This document shows, piece after piece, positions 54,648-62,837 of a stretch of 64,000 nucleotides of DNA. A program made the position numbers and the translations under genes. Source of the DNA: Wocania arenilitoris (GTDB taxonomy: Bacteria; Bacteroidota; Bacteroidia; Flavobacteriales; Flavobacteriaceae). How positions within the stretch are numbered: position 1 is the first letter of the stretch; the number at the start of each line of letters is the position of its first letter. The stretch lies in NCBI RefSeq assembly GCF_021728535.1, contig NZ_JAKKDU010000011.1, forward strand, positions 84,121-148,120, read 5' to 3'. Under the pieces are notes generated by a model. That model searched no databases and was not told where the DNA came from. It saw only the letters and a list, made by a program, of their open reading frames with translations.

Positions 54648-55418
54648 ATGAGATTATTAGATAATGAAATAGCAATTGTAACAGGAGGAGGTCAAGGACT
54701 TGGACTTAGTACAGCGACCTATTTAGCCGAGCATGGTGCTAAAGTGGCCATTCTTGATCTAGATGCAACAAACGCAGCTAAGCAAGCTGAGAATCTATCA
54801 GGGTTAGGGCACATAGGTATTCGATGTGACGTTACAAACGGAGAAGAAAGAATTGCAGCAATTAAGAAAGTACTAGATACTTTTGGGACAATCGATATTT
54901 TGGTAAATAATGCTGGTGTTCAGTACCATAGTGAAGCCGAAAATATGCCAGAAGAGAAATGGTTGAATGTTGTAAATGTAAATTTGAATTCTGTAATGTT
55001 TATGTCTAGAGATGTATCTCATACCATGATAAAGAATAAAAAAGGAAGTATCATAAACATAGGAAGCATTGCTTCTTTTCAGGCAATGCCTGGTCGTACC
55101 GTTTATTCAGCAACCAAAACAGCGGTCTTAGGTTTGAGTAGAAATTTGGCAGTAGATTGGGGGCAATACAATATTAGGGTGAACACTGTTTGTCCAGGGT
55201 ATCACGATACACCATTGTTAAGAGCTTACATAGATAGCGGAAAATTAGATCCAGAAGTCATCAAAGGTAGAATTCCTATGAGACGCTTAGGCTTAGCAAA
55301 CGATATCGGAAAAGCAGTTGTTTTCTTTGCTTCTGATCTTTCAGAATATGTAACAGGACAAGCCATGATGGTTGATGGGGGTTACACAACTTACGGTGCT
55401 GCTGGTGCAATCGAATAA
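54648..55418 (+). CDS. SDR-family oxidoreductase 1
   Basis: The 256-residue protein has the classical short-chain dehydrogenase features: cofactor motif IVTGGGQGLGLS, Asp of AILDLDA that suggests NAD+ preference, NNAGVQYH, Ser in NIGSIASF, the YSATK catalytic Tyr-Lys pair, and a C-terminal TGQAMMVDGGYTTYG. A sugar or keto-deoxy acid dehydrogenase role is likely from its neighbours. It precedes the enolase-superfamily gene by 17 bp. Confidence 0.92.
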   Translation: MRLLDNEIAIVTGGGQGLGLSTATYLAEHGAKVAILDLDATNAAKQAENLSGLGHIGIRCDVTNGEERIAAIKKVLDTFGTIDILVNNAGVQYHSEAENMPEEKWLNVVNVNLNSVMFMSRDVSHTMIKNKKGSIINIGSIASFQAMPGRTVYSATKTAVLGLSRNLAVDWGQYNIRVNTVCPGYHDTPLLRAYIDSGKLDPEVIKGRIPMRRLGLANDIGKAVVFFASDLSEYVTGQAMMVDGGYTTYGAAGAIE

Positions 55419-55435
55419 ACACTATAGGGGATAAA

Positions 55436-56536
55436 ATGAAAAATACAATAACCAAGATTGAATCATTTTATGTGCGTGTTCCGCTTGGAAGACCTTTAAA
55501 ATTAGGGGCTATTGAAATTCCCGATAGACATTATGTCATTGTTCGTATTTATGACGAAGCAGGTAACGTTGGAACTTCTTACGGACTTTCAAGAAATGCA
55601 CCTGTTGCAGAAGTTGTACATAACAATATCATACCAATATGGAAAGGCAAAAGTTTAGATAATCATGAGGAATTATACAATTTAACAACAAAGGCAAATG
55701 TTTGCCTAGGTACTAACGGTATCTTTTTTAGGGCATTGAGTTTATTTGATTGTGCTTTGTATGATTTATTGGCTATTAGAGAAAAACAACCCTTATACAA
55801 ATATTTAGGCGGCGAGTCTAAAGCCATACCAACAATGTTGGTTGGTGGGTATCCAACATCTAACGAAACAGAAGAAACTTTAGCTGATGAGATGGAATTA
55901 TACGCGACTTATAACCCAGCAGGAGTAAAAATAGCAAGTACAACAGATGCTTTTAAAGATGGAGAACGATTAAGAACTTGTAGAAAATATTTACCTATGT
56001 CAATTCCGTTAATGATCGACTGTGTTTGGGGACAAACAGATGCAAAAACATATGCTGTTGAAGTCCAGAAATGGGAAGATTTAAATATGAAATGGATAGA
56101 AGATCCTTTTTTGACAGATGATTACGAGAATATTCGATATTTAAGTGAGAATACAAAAATAGACATAGCCGTTGGGGATGAGCAATCAGGGTACTTAAAT
56201 ATGCTGAGGTTGATGGATCAAGGGAAAGTTAATGTTTTACGGTTGGATGCAACAGTTTGTGGTGGTGTAAGAACCTTTATAAAAATAGCCAAAGCTGCTT
56301 ATCAAAGAGGCATCCCAGTCGCTTGCCATGTATTTCACCAATTACACTTGCATTTGGCTTGTGCAGTGCCTGGAGTGGACATTATAGAATATATGTTGCC
56401 AGAAAGTGATATTGAATCCTACCAACGTTTATGGGATAATGATCTAGTATTGGAGAACGGAACATTTACGCCTACAGAAAATCCAGGCGTAGGAACCGCT
56501 TGGAACGAAGAATTTATAATACGGTATAAAGAATAA
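55436..56536 (+). CDS. Enolase-superfamily dehydratase or racemase (mandelate-racemase-like)
   Basis: The 366-residue protein has a capping N-terminal domain and a barrel with the three metal ligands: LMIDCVWGQ (Asp), WIEDPF (Glu) and AVGDEQSG (Glu). The strand-two Lys motif reads AGVKIAST, so the first Lys is kept but the position of the second (KxK) is Ala. At the seventh strand PVACHVFHQLHLHLAC supplies His residues. Members dehydrate sugar acids such as fuconate, galactonate or gluconate. Here the enzyme probably converts a sugar acid to a 2-keto-3-deoxy acid for the RraA-like and SDR enzymes. The missing second Lys suggests a distinct specificity. Confidence 0.9.
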   Translation: MKNTITKIESFYVRVPLGRPLKLGAIEIPDRHYVIVRIYDEAGNVGTSYGLSRNAPVAEVVHNNIIPIWKGKSLDNHEELYNLTTKANVCLGTNGIFFRALSLFDCALYDLLAIREKQPLYKYLGGESKAIPTMLVGGYPTSNETEETLADEMELYATYNPAGVKIASTTDAFKDGERLRTCRKYLPMSIPLMIDCVWGQTDAKTYAVEVQKWEDLNMKWIEDPFLTDDYENIRYLSENTKIDIAVGDEQSGYLNMLRLMDQGKVNVLRLDATVCGGVRTFIKIAKAAYQRGIPVACHVFHQLHLHLACAVPGVDIIEYMLPESDIESYQRLWDNDLVLENGTFTPTENPGVGTAWNEEFIIRYKE

Positions 56537-56540
56537 GAAA

Positions 56541-57296
56541 ATGGATGCAAATAGACACAGCGGAAAAGTTGTTGTAGTTACAGGAGGTAGTTCTGGCATT
56601 GGAAAGGAAATAGCAAGAACCTTTTTAAGTCAAGGTGCTTTTGTGGAATTGGTTGGGCTTGATGAGGGGGGACTTATTGAAACTCAAAAAGAATTCGGTG
56701 AGAAATGTGCTTATAAAGTTCATGATGTTACAAATACAGAGTATGCAAAAAATGTTATTGAGTCTATTTACAATAAACATGATAGAATAGATGTATTGGT
56801 CAACAACGCAGGAATTCATCAGAAGAAGTCAACCGAAGAGATGTCAGTAGCTGAATTTAATAAAATGCTGAACGTGCATGTTACTGGAGCTTTTTCATTA
56901 GTGAGTGAAGTGCTACCCATTATGAAGAAGCAAAATTCAGGAAACATCATTTTTATGGCCTCTATGGCGGCGATTATAGGATTACCAGAAGTAATTTCGT
57001 ATGCGGCAGCAAAAAGTGCTTATGTAGGCATGGTACGATCTTTAACATCAGAGGTTGCTGGTTGGAACATTCGAGTGAATGCCATTGCACCAGGTTGGAT
57101 AAATACCCCTTTGCTCAGAAAAGCATTGGTAGATAATAAAGATAGAGCACAAAAAATACTGGAAAGGACTCCTATGAATAAATTTGGTGACTCTGAAGAT
57201 ATAGCAAATGCAACAAGCTTTTTATGTTCTGAAGAAGCAAAATTTATTACCGGTGTACTACTTCCAGTTGACGGAGGTGCTTCCATAGGGTTTTAA
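56541..57296 (+). CDS. SDR-family oxidoreductase 2
   Basis: The 251-residue protein shows VVTGGSSGIGKEIAR, NNAGIHQK, FMASMAAIIGLP, ISYAAAKSAYVGMVRSLTSEV with the Tyr-Lys pair, and a C-terminal FITGVLLPVDGGASIGF. It starts four bases after the dehydratase stop, so the two are probably translationally coupled and act in the same pathway, such as oxidation of the sugar or of the keto-deoxy product. Which of the three SDRs does which step cannot be read. Confidence 0.92.
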   Translation: MDANRHSGKVVVVTGGSSGIGKEIARTFLSQGAFVELVGLDEGGLIETQKEFGEKCAYKVHDVTNTEYAKNVIESIYNKHDRIDVLVNNAGIHQKKSTEEMSVAEFNKMLNVHVTGAFSLVSEVLPIMKKQNSGNIIFMASMAAIIGLPEVISYAAAKSAYVGMVRSLTSEVAGWNIRVNAIAPGWINTPLLRKALVDNKDRAQKILERTPMNKFGDSEDIANATSFLCSEEAKFITGVLLPVDGGASIGF

Positions 57297-57317
57297 AAAT
57301 TTAAATAGTATAGGTAT

Positions 57318-58109
57318 ATGGCACTACATATTGATTTAAAGGATAAAGTAGCCCTGGTTACAGGTATAAGTAAAGGTATAGGGGCAGGTGTAGCCTCCGT
57401 TTTACTAGATGCTGGTTGTTATATTTCCGGATGTGCAAGAAGTGAAGGGAATAAATATGAATATTTTAATATTGAAAAAAAAGCTGAAAGTTTAGGACGT
57501 CCAATTCATTTTATGAAAACAGATGTGACTAATATAGCCGAACTAAAGGCTATGGTTCAAGGAACGATAGATAGATTTGGAAAGTTGGATATTTTAATTT
57601 CTAATGCTGGGGTAGGTGTTTTTGAAGGACTGGAAAATTGTTCTGAAGATAAATGGAACTATAATTTAGATTTGAATTTAAATTCGCATTGGCGTCTTGC
57701 TAAATTATGCAAACCATACTTGGAGAAAAGTGATGTGGGAAATATTGTGATTATTGGTTCAAATCATGGATTCTCTACCATACCAGGATGTTCGCCTTAT
57801 AGTGTAACAAAAACAGCTTTAAGAGGTTTAATACAAAGTTTGGCTATAGAATGGGGCCCATCTATAAGAGCCAATTGTATTGCACCAGGATTTATTGACA
57901 CAGAGCAAAACAAAAAATGGTTCGAAAGTTTTCCCGATGCAGATGCAGAACGAACACGAACAGAGAAATTACATCCAGTTAAAAGAATAGGAACACCAGA
58001 AGAAATAGGAGGTTTTTGTGCCTTTTTATCTTCTCAGTATGCCAGATTTATAACTGGAGCAACATATCTAGTAGATGGAGGTCGATCTGCTGTTATGCAA
58101 GATGATTAA
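57318..58109 (+). CDS. SDR-family oxidoreductase 3
   Basis: The 263-residue protein shows LVTGISKGIGAGVASVL, Arg in CARSEGNKY (a hint of NADP binding), SNAGVGVF, IGSNHGFS, the PYSVTKTALRGL Tyr-Lys pair and FITGATYLVDGGRSAVM. It differs from the other two SDRs in the cofactor-binding loop. It is followed after 24 bp by the GalM-type epimerase. Confidence 0.91.
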   Translation: MALHIDLKDKVALVTGISKGIGAGVASVLLDAGCYISGCARSEGNKYEYFNIEKKAESLGRPIHFMKTDVTNIAELKAMVQGTIDRFGKLDILISNAGVGVFEGLENCSEDKWNYNLDLNLNSHWRLAKLCKPYLEKSDVGNIVIIGSNHGFSTIPGCSPYSVTKTALRGLIQSLAIEWGPSIRANCIAPGFIDTEQNKKWFESFPDADAERTRTEKLHPVKRIGTPEEIGGFCAFLSSQYARFITGATYLVDGGRSAVMQDD

Positions 58110-58133
58110 ATCCAATTTGACCTAACAAGCAGA

Positions 58134-59213
58134 ATGAATCTAGAGTGTAAAATAAAAAAGAGCAAATTTGGACAGAGCCCTGCAGGAGATCTGATAGATT
58201 GCTATGAATTAAAACATACTAACGGACTCATTGCAAAGGTCATTAATTTTGGTGGTATCCTTACCGAACTTTATGTGCCTGACAAGTTTGGAAAGTATGC
58301 AAATGTTGTTCTAGGATTTCAAGATGTTCATTCTTACTTAAAAGAAAATATTTATGCCGGAGCCATAATAGGGAGGGTTGCAGGAAGATTGACAAAAGGT
58401 AAATTTAATGATGGAAAGAAAACGTACCAATTAACCCAAAATGAAGGTGAGACTCATTTGCATGGAGGTATAAAAGGTTTCGATAAAAGCGTTTGGGATG
58501 CAAAGATTGTTACAAAAAATAATAGTGAGGTTTTAGAATTAACTTATCATAGCCCAAATGGAGAAGAAGGTTATCCAGGAAATTTATCAATGAGAGTAAC
58601 TTATTCTTTGACAAAAGAAAATGGAATTCGTATAGAATATGAAGCAACAACAGATGAACTAACACCGCTATGTCCTACGAACCACTCTTATTTTAATTTG
58701 GCAGGAGAAGGTAAAGGAACTATTCTCAATCATTTGTTGACAATCGATTCTGAATTGATTGCAGAAGTAGACCAAAATTATTTACCAACAGGAAATCTTA
58801 AAAAAACAGTAGCAGATATAACCGATTATAAAAAAGCTGCTCCAATTGAAAGAATGGCAAAAATAGACACATACGCTCATGGGGAAATGTATTTATTAGA
58901 CAATTTCACAAAAGATCTTAAAAAAGTTGCTTCGTTACAAGAACCTAAAAGTGGACGTACCATGAATGTATATACAGATGCTATTGGAATGCAATTGTAT
59001 ACGGGATTATTTTTAAATACAACTAGCAAGGGAAGATCTGGGGCTGCTTACAAACCATTTTCAGGAGTATGTTTTGAATGTCAAGGGTTTTCAGATGCTC
59101 CAAACCACAAAACATTTGCATCTATATTTTTGCATCCAGACGAATGTTTTAAACAAGTAACAGAATATCGTTTTGAAAACAATTTTGATTTTTATAAACA
59201 AAATAAAACCTAA
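58134..59213 (+). CDS. galM: Aldose 1-epimerase (GalM family)
   Basis: The 359-residue protein has the galactose mutarotase pattern: AKVINFGGILTELYVPDKFGKY, IGRVAGRLTKGKF, THLHGGIKGFDKSVWD, PTNHSYFNLAGEG with the catalytic His, and FECQGFSDAPNHKTF with the catalytic Glu. It has no signal peptide, so it acts in the cytoplasm, converting the anomer of the imported sugar before the dehydrogenase step. It precedes the MFS porter by 31 bp. Confidence 0.95.
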   Translation: MNLECKIKKSKFGQSPAGDLIDCYELKHTNGLIAKVINFGGILTELYVPDKFGKYANVVLGFQDVHSYLKENIYAGAIIGRVAGRLTKGKFNDGKKTYQLTQNEGETHLHGGIKGFDKSVWDAKIVTKNNSEVLELTYHSPNGEEGYPGNLSMRVTYSLTKENGIRIEYEATTDELTPLCPTNHSYFNLAGEGKGTILNHLLTIDSELIAEVDQNYLPTGNLKKTVADITDYKKAAPIERMAKIDTYAHGEMYLLDNFTKDLKKVASLQEPKSGRTMNVYTDAIGMQLYTGLFLNTTSKGRSGAAYKPFSGVCFECQGFSDAPNHKTFASIFLHPDECFKQVTEYRFENNFDFYKQNKT

Positions 59214-59244
59214 GCATTTAAACCTTTTCAAAAAGTATAAGAAA

Positions 59245-60648
59245 ATGAGCAAATCAAATCAACTAAATTTTAAATATATTTTAACGATATCCATGATCTC
59301 TGCTCTCGGAGGATTGCTTTTTGGCTATGACTGGGTTGTAATTGGAGGAGCAAAACCCTTCTACGAACGTTTTTTTGATATTGCAGATATTCCGAGTTTG
59401 CAAGGATGGGCAATGTCAAGTGCTTTAATAGGTTGTATTATTGGTGCTACATCAGCTGGAAAGATCACTGAACGTTTAGGACGTAAAAGACCATTAGGCA
59501 TTGCTGCTTTCTTATTCATAATATCTGCGGCAGGCACTGGTTGGTTCAATGATTTTAACCTGTTTATTGGCTTTCGTATTTTAGGTGGGTTAGGTATAGG
59601 ATTAGCATCTACTATTTCTCCTATGTATATTGCAGAAGTATCTCCATCTGTATATAGAGGTAGACTGGTTTCTCTTAACCAATTGGCTATTGTTGTTGGT
59701 ATTCTTGCCGCACAAATTCTTAATTATATTATTGCAGAGCCCGTTCCAGTAAGCATGACGGATGTGGAGATAGTAAACTCATGGAATGGGCAAACTGGAT
59801 GGAGATGGATGTTTTGGGTAGAATTAATTCCAGCGTCTTTATTTTTTATCCTGATTTTTATCATTCCGGAAAGTCCAAGATGGCTAACTAAAAACAACCA
59901 AAAAAATAGGTCTTTAAAAGTGTTAGGAGATATTGGAGGAAAAAAATATGCTCTTAAAATACAAGAGGAAATTCAAGAAACACTTTCTGAATCAAATAAA
60001 TCTATTAGCATAAAAGAACTCCTACAACGAAAAAATAAACGTTTGATTATAATAGGAATTTGTCTTGCCTTTTTGGTGCAATGGTGTGGTATAACCATTG
60101 TATTTAATTATGCTGAAGAAGTTTTTACCAGTGCTGGTTATGGTGTAAGTGACTCTTTGTTTAATATTATTTTAACAGGTGTTGTAAATTTAGTATTTAC
60201 AATAATTGCTATACAAATAATTGACAAATGGGGTAGACGAAACCTTTGGTTACTTGGCTCTATAGGTCTTTGCATAACATTTTTATTTATAGGAGGTTTT
60301 TACTTTTTTGGATTCAAAGGATTCTCGTTAGTTGTCTTAATTGTAACAGCCATTGCTATTTATGCACTTACATTGGCACCAGTGTTTTGGGTGCTTGTGT
60401 CAGAGATTTTTCCAAATCGAATAAGAGGTGCAGCTGCTTCTATTACTGTTACTTCCATGTGGATTGCCAGTTTTTTAATTACATATAGTTTCCCTGTATT
60501 AAATAATGCCTTGGGAGCACATGGTATTTTCTGGTTGTATGGTGGAATTTGTGTACTGTGCTTTTTCTATGTAAGATTTAAGATTCCGGAAACCAAGGGG
60601 AAAAGTCTGGAAGAAATTGAATTTTATTGGGAATCAAAGTATAATTAA
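59245..60648 (+). CDS. Sugar porter, MFS family (XylE/GLUT-like)
   Basis: I choose ATG at 59245 (MSKSNQLNFKYIL), since the longer frame begins inside the galM gene. The 467-residue protein has about 12 helices and the sugar-porter motifs GGLLFGYDWVVIGGA, GRKRPLG, PESPRWLTK, WGRRNLWL and the C-terminal PETKGKSLEEIE. It should bring a monosaccharide into the cytoplasm by proton symport, feeding GalM and the dehydrogenases. Substrate identity is unknown. Confidence 0.94.
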   Translation: MSKSNQLNFKYILTISMISALGGLLFGYDWVVIGGAKPFYERFFDIADIPSLQGWAMSSALIGCIIGATSAGKITERLGRKRPLGIAAFLFIISAAGTGWFNDFNLFIGFRILGGLGIGLASTISPMYIAEVSPSVYRGRLVSLNQLAIVVGILAAQILNYIIAEPVPVSMTDVEIVNSWNGQTGWRWMFWVELIPASLFFILIFIIPESPRWLTKNNQKNRSLKVLGDIGGKKYALKIQEEIQETLSESNKSISIKELLQRKNKRLIIIGICLAFLVQWCGITIVFNYAEEVFTSAGYGVSDSLFNIILTGVVNLVFTIIAIQIIDKWGRRNLWLLGSIGLCITFLFIGGFYFFGFKGFSLVVLIVTAIAIYALTLAPVFWVLVSEIFPNRIRGAAASITVTSMWIASFLITYSFPVLNNALGAHGIFWLYGGICVLCFFYVRFKIPETKGKSLEEIEFYWESKYN

Positions 60649-60655
60649 GATTAAT

Positions 60656-62830
60656 ATGAAAACAAAAGGAAGGAACATCAAATTTACTACAACGATAAAA
60701 ATCAACTATTTACTGTTTCTTGTGTTTTTAGGATTAGCATGGAATATAAATGCTCAACATGTATTTAACGATCCTGAAGTTGAAACCGAACAAAGGATTG
60801 AGGACTTAATCCAAAGGTTGACTCTTGAAGAAAAAGTTTCGTTAATGGTTCACGAGTCAAAAGGCATTGAAAGGCTGGGAATACCTCCCTATAATTGGTG
60901 GAATGAATGTTTACACGGTATTGCCCGTGCGGGAAAAGCTACTGTTTTTCCACAGGCGATTGGTTTGGCAGCTACATTCGATACCCATTTAATTCATCAG
61001 GTTGCAACTGTAATTTCTGATGAAGGAAGAGCTAAATTTAACGAAGCAAAAAAGATTGGTAATTACGGGCGTTATTTTGGGTTAACATATTGGTCTCCAA
61101 ATGTTAATCTCTTTCGGGACCCTAGGTGGGGACGCGGACAGGAAACTTATGGTGAAGATCCTTTTTTGTCGGGCGCTATTGGAAAAGCATTTGTGGAAGG
61201 CATACAGGGTAATGATCCTTTTTATTTAAAAGGTGCGGCTTGTGCAAAGCACTATGTTGTGCATAGCGGTCCGGAAGCAGTGCGGCATGAATTTAATGCG
61301 GTTAGTTCGGATAACGACTTGTACAATACCTATCTACCTGCCTTTAAAACCCTTGTAGATGCTGGGGTTGTGGGTGTTATGTGTGCCTATAATCGTACAA
61401 ATAATGAATTGTGTTGTGGTAGCCCCACGTTGTTGAACGGAATTCTAAGAAACGACTGGAATTTTAACGGGTATATTGTATCCGACTGTGGTGCAATTTA
61501 TGATTTCTGGAAATACCATAAAATAGTAAAGGATGATGTGCATTCTGCAGCACTTGCTTTAAAACATTCTGTAAACATAAATTGCGGAAGTACATTCAAT
61601 AAACTTAACGAGGCAGTAGAACAGGGATTGGTTACCGAGAAAGAAATTGACCTTGCTTTATCGGATGCGTTGAGGATACTTTTTCGTTTGGGCTGGTTCG
61701 ATGAAGAAGATAAAACTTCCTGGGCTAATTTGGGTAACAAAGACGTGGCAACGCCCGAACATATAGCATTGGCACGAAAAACTGCGGTGAAGTCGATTGT
61801 CATGCTCAAAAACAACGGTATATTGCCTTTAAAGAAGAGTACCAAAAGTATTTTTGTAACCGGCCCTAATGCAACCAGTTTAGAAGCTCTTATGGGAAAT
61901 TATAATGGTTTTTCAGGACAATGGGTAACACCGTTTGAAGGAATAGTAAACCGCGCTAACGCAGGTGTTGCAGTTAATTATAACGAAGGTTGTAAACTTG
62001 CCGATGATATGAATTTTAAGGGCACCTGGATGGCGGGTTCTAACGATGTAACCATTGCTTTTTTGGGTATGAATGCTTTGCTCGAAGGAGAACAGGGTGA
62101 TGCTTACCTCAGTAAGTACGGTGGAGATAAAAACGATTTGCAACTGTCCGAAAATCAAATAGAATTTGTTAAAATCTTAAAGAAGAGTGGTAAGCCACTG
62201 GTAGCTGTTATAATGGGAGGTAGCGCACTTTCTTTAGATGCCATAGAACCCTATGTAGATGCCATACTGTGGGCCTGGTACCCTGGAGAGCAGGGTGGTA
62301 ATGCCATTGCTGATGTGTTATTTGGCGATGAAGATCCGGGAGGCAGGTTACCTCTTACATTCTACCATTCGGTAAATGATTTACCCCCATTTGAAGATTA
62401 TTCAATGAATGGCAGGACTTATAGATACTTTAGTGGTGATGTCTCCTATCCTTTCGGGTATGGGTTGAGTTATACTACTTTTAATGTGTCAGATATTAAG
62501 CTGAATAAAAATAAATTCAAAAAAGCAGATACAATATCCTTGTCATTAAATATCGTTAATTCGGGAGAAATGGATGGAGATGAAGTAATACAGGTTTACC
62601 TTGCTACACCAGATTTTTATAACCGTCCTATAAAATCGCTTGTAGCTTTCGAGCGTGTAAGCTTAAAAAAAGGCGACGAACAGTATCTTGAGATTTCAGT
62701 TCCTGCCAATCGGTTGTACTGGTATAATAGCGAGACAGGGAAGTATGAAGTAAATAAAGGAAATTATATGCTTGAAGTTGGCAATTCTTCACGGCATATT
62801 TATAAATCACTAAATTTTTTGATCAAATAA
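60656..62830 (+). CDS. GH3 beta-glycosidase, secreted
   Basis: I choose ATG at 60656, which gives a signal peptide (INYLLFLVFLGLAWNINAQ); the longer frame begins inside the porter gene. The 724-residue protein has the GH3 layout: RLTLEEKVSLMVHESKGIERLGIPPYNWWNE, WSPNVNLFRDPRWGRGQETYGEDP, AKHYVVHSG, then YIVSDCGAIYDFW with the nucleophile Asp, an alpha/beta sandwich (KSIVMLKNNGILPLKK, LWAWYPGEQGGNAIADVLFG) and a C-terminal fibronectin-like domain. The pattern is closest to beta-xylosidase/beta-glucosidase-type GH3. It probably releases the sugar that the MFS porter imports. Confidence 0.95.
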   Translation: MKTKGRNIKFTTTIKINYLLFLVFLGLAWNINAQHVFNDPEVETEQRIEDLIQRLTLEEKVSLMVHESKGIERLGIPPYNWWNECLHGIARAGKATVFPQAIGLAATFDTHLIHQVATVISDEGRAKFNEAKKIGNYGRYFGLTYWSPNVNLFRDPRWGRGQETYGEDPFLSGAIGKAFVEGIQGNDPFYLKGAACAKHYVVHSGPEAVRHEFNAVSSDNDLYNTYLPAFKTLVDAGVVGVMCAYNRTNNELCCGSPTLLNGILRNDWNFNGYIVSDCGAIYDFWKYHKIVKDDVHSAALALKHSVNINCGSTFNKLNEAVEQGLVTEKEIDLALSDALRILFRLGWFDEEDKTSWANLGNKDVATPEHIALARKTAVKSIVMLKNNGILPLKKSTKSIFVTGPNATSLEALMGNYNGFSGQWVTPFEGIVNRANAGVAVNYNEGCKLADDMNFKGTWMAGSNDVTIAFLGMNALLEGEQGDAYLSKYGGDKNDLQLSENQIEFVKILKKSGKPLVAVIMGGSALSLDAIEPYVDAILWAWYPGEQGGNAIADVLFGDEDPGGRLPLTFYHSVNDLPPFEDYSMNGRTYRYFSGDVSYPFGYGLSYTTFNVSDIKLNKNKFKKADTISLSLNIVNSGEMDGDEVIQVYLATPDFYNRPIKSLVAFERVSLKKGDEQYLEISVPANRLYWYNSETGKYEVNKGNYMLEVGNSSRHIYKSLNFLIK

Positions 62831-62837
62831 ACAGAAG

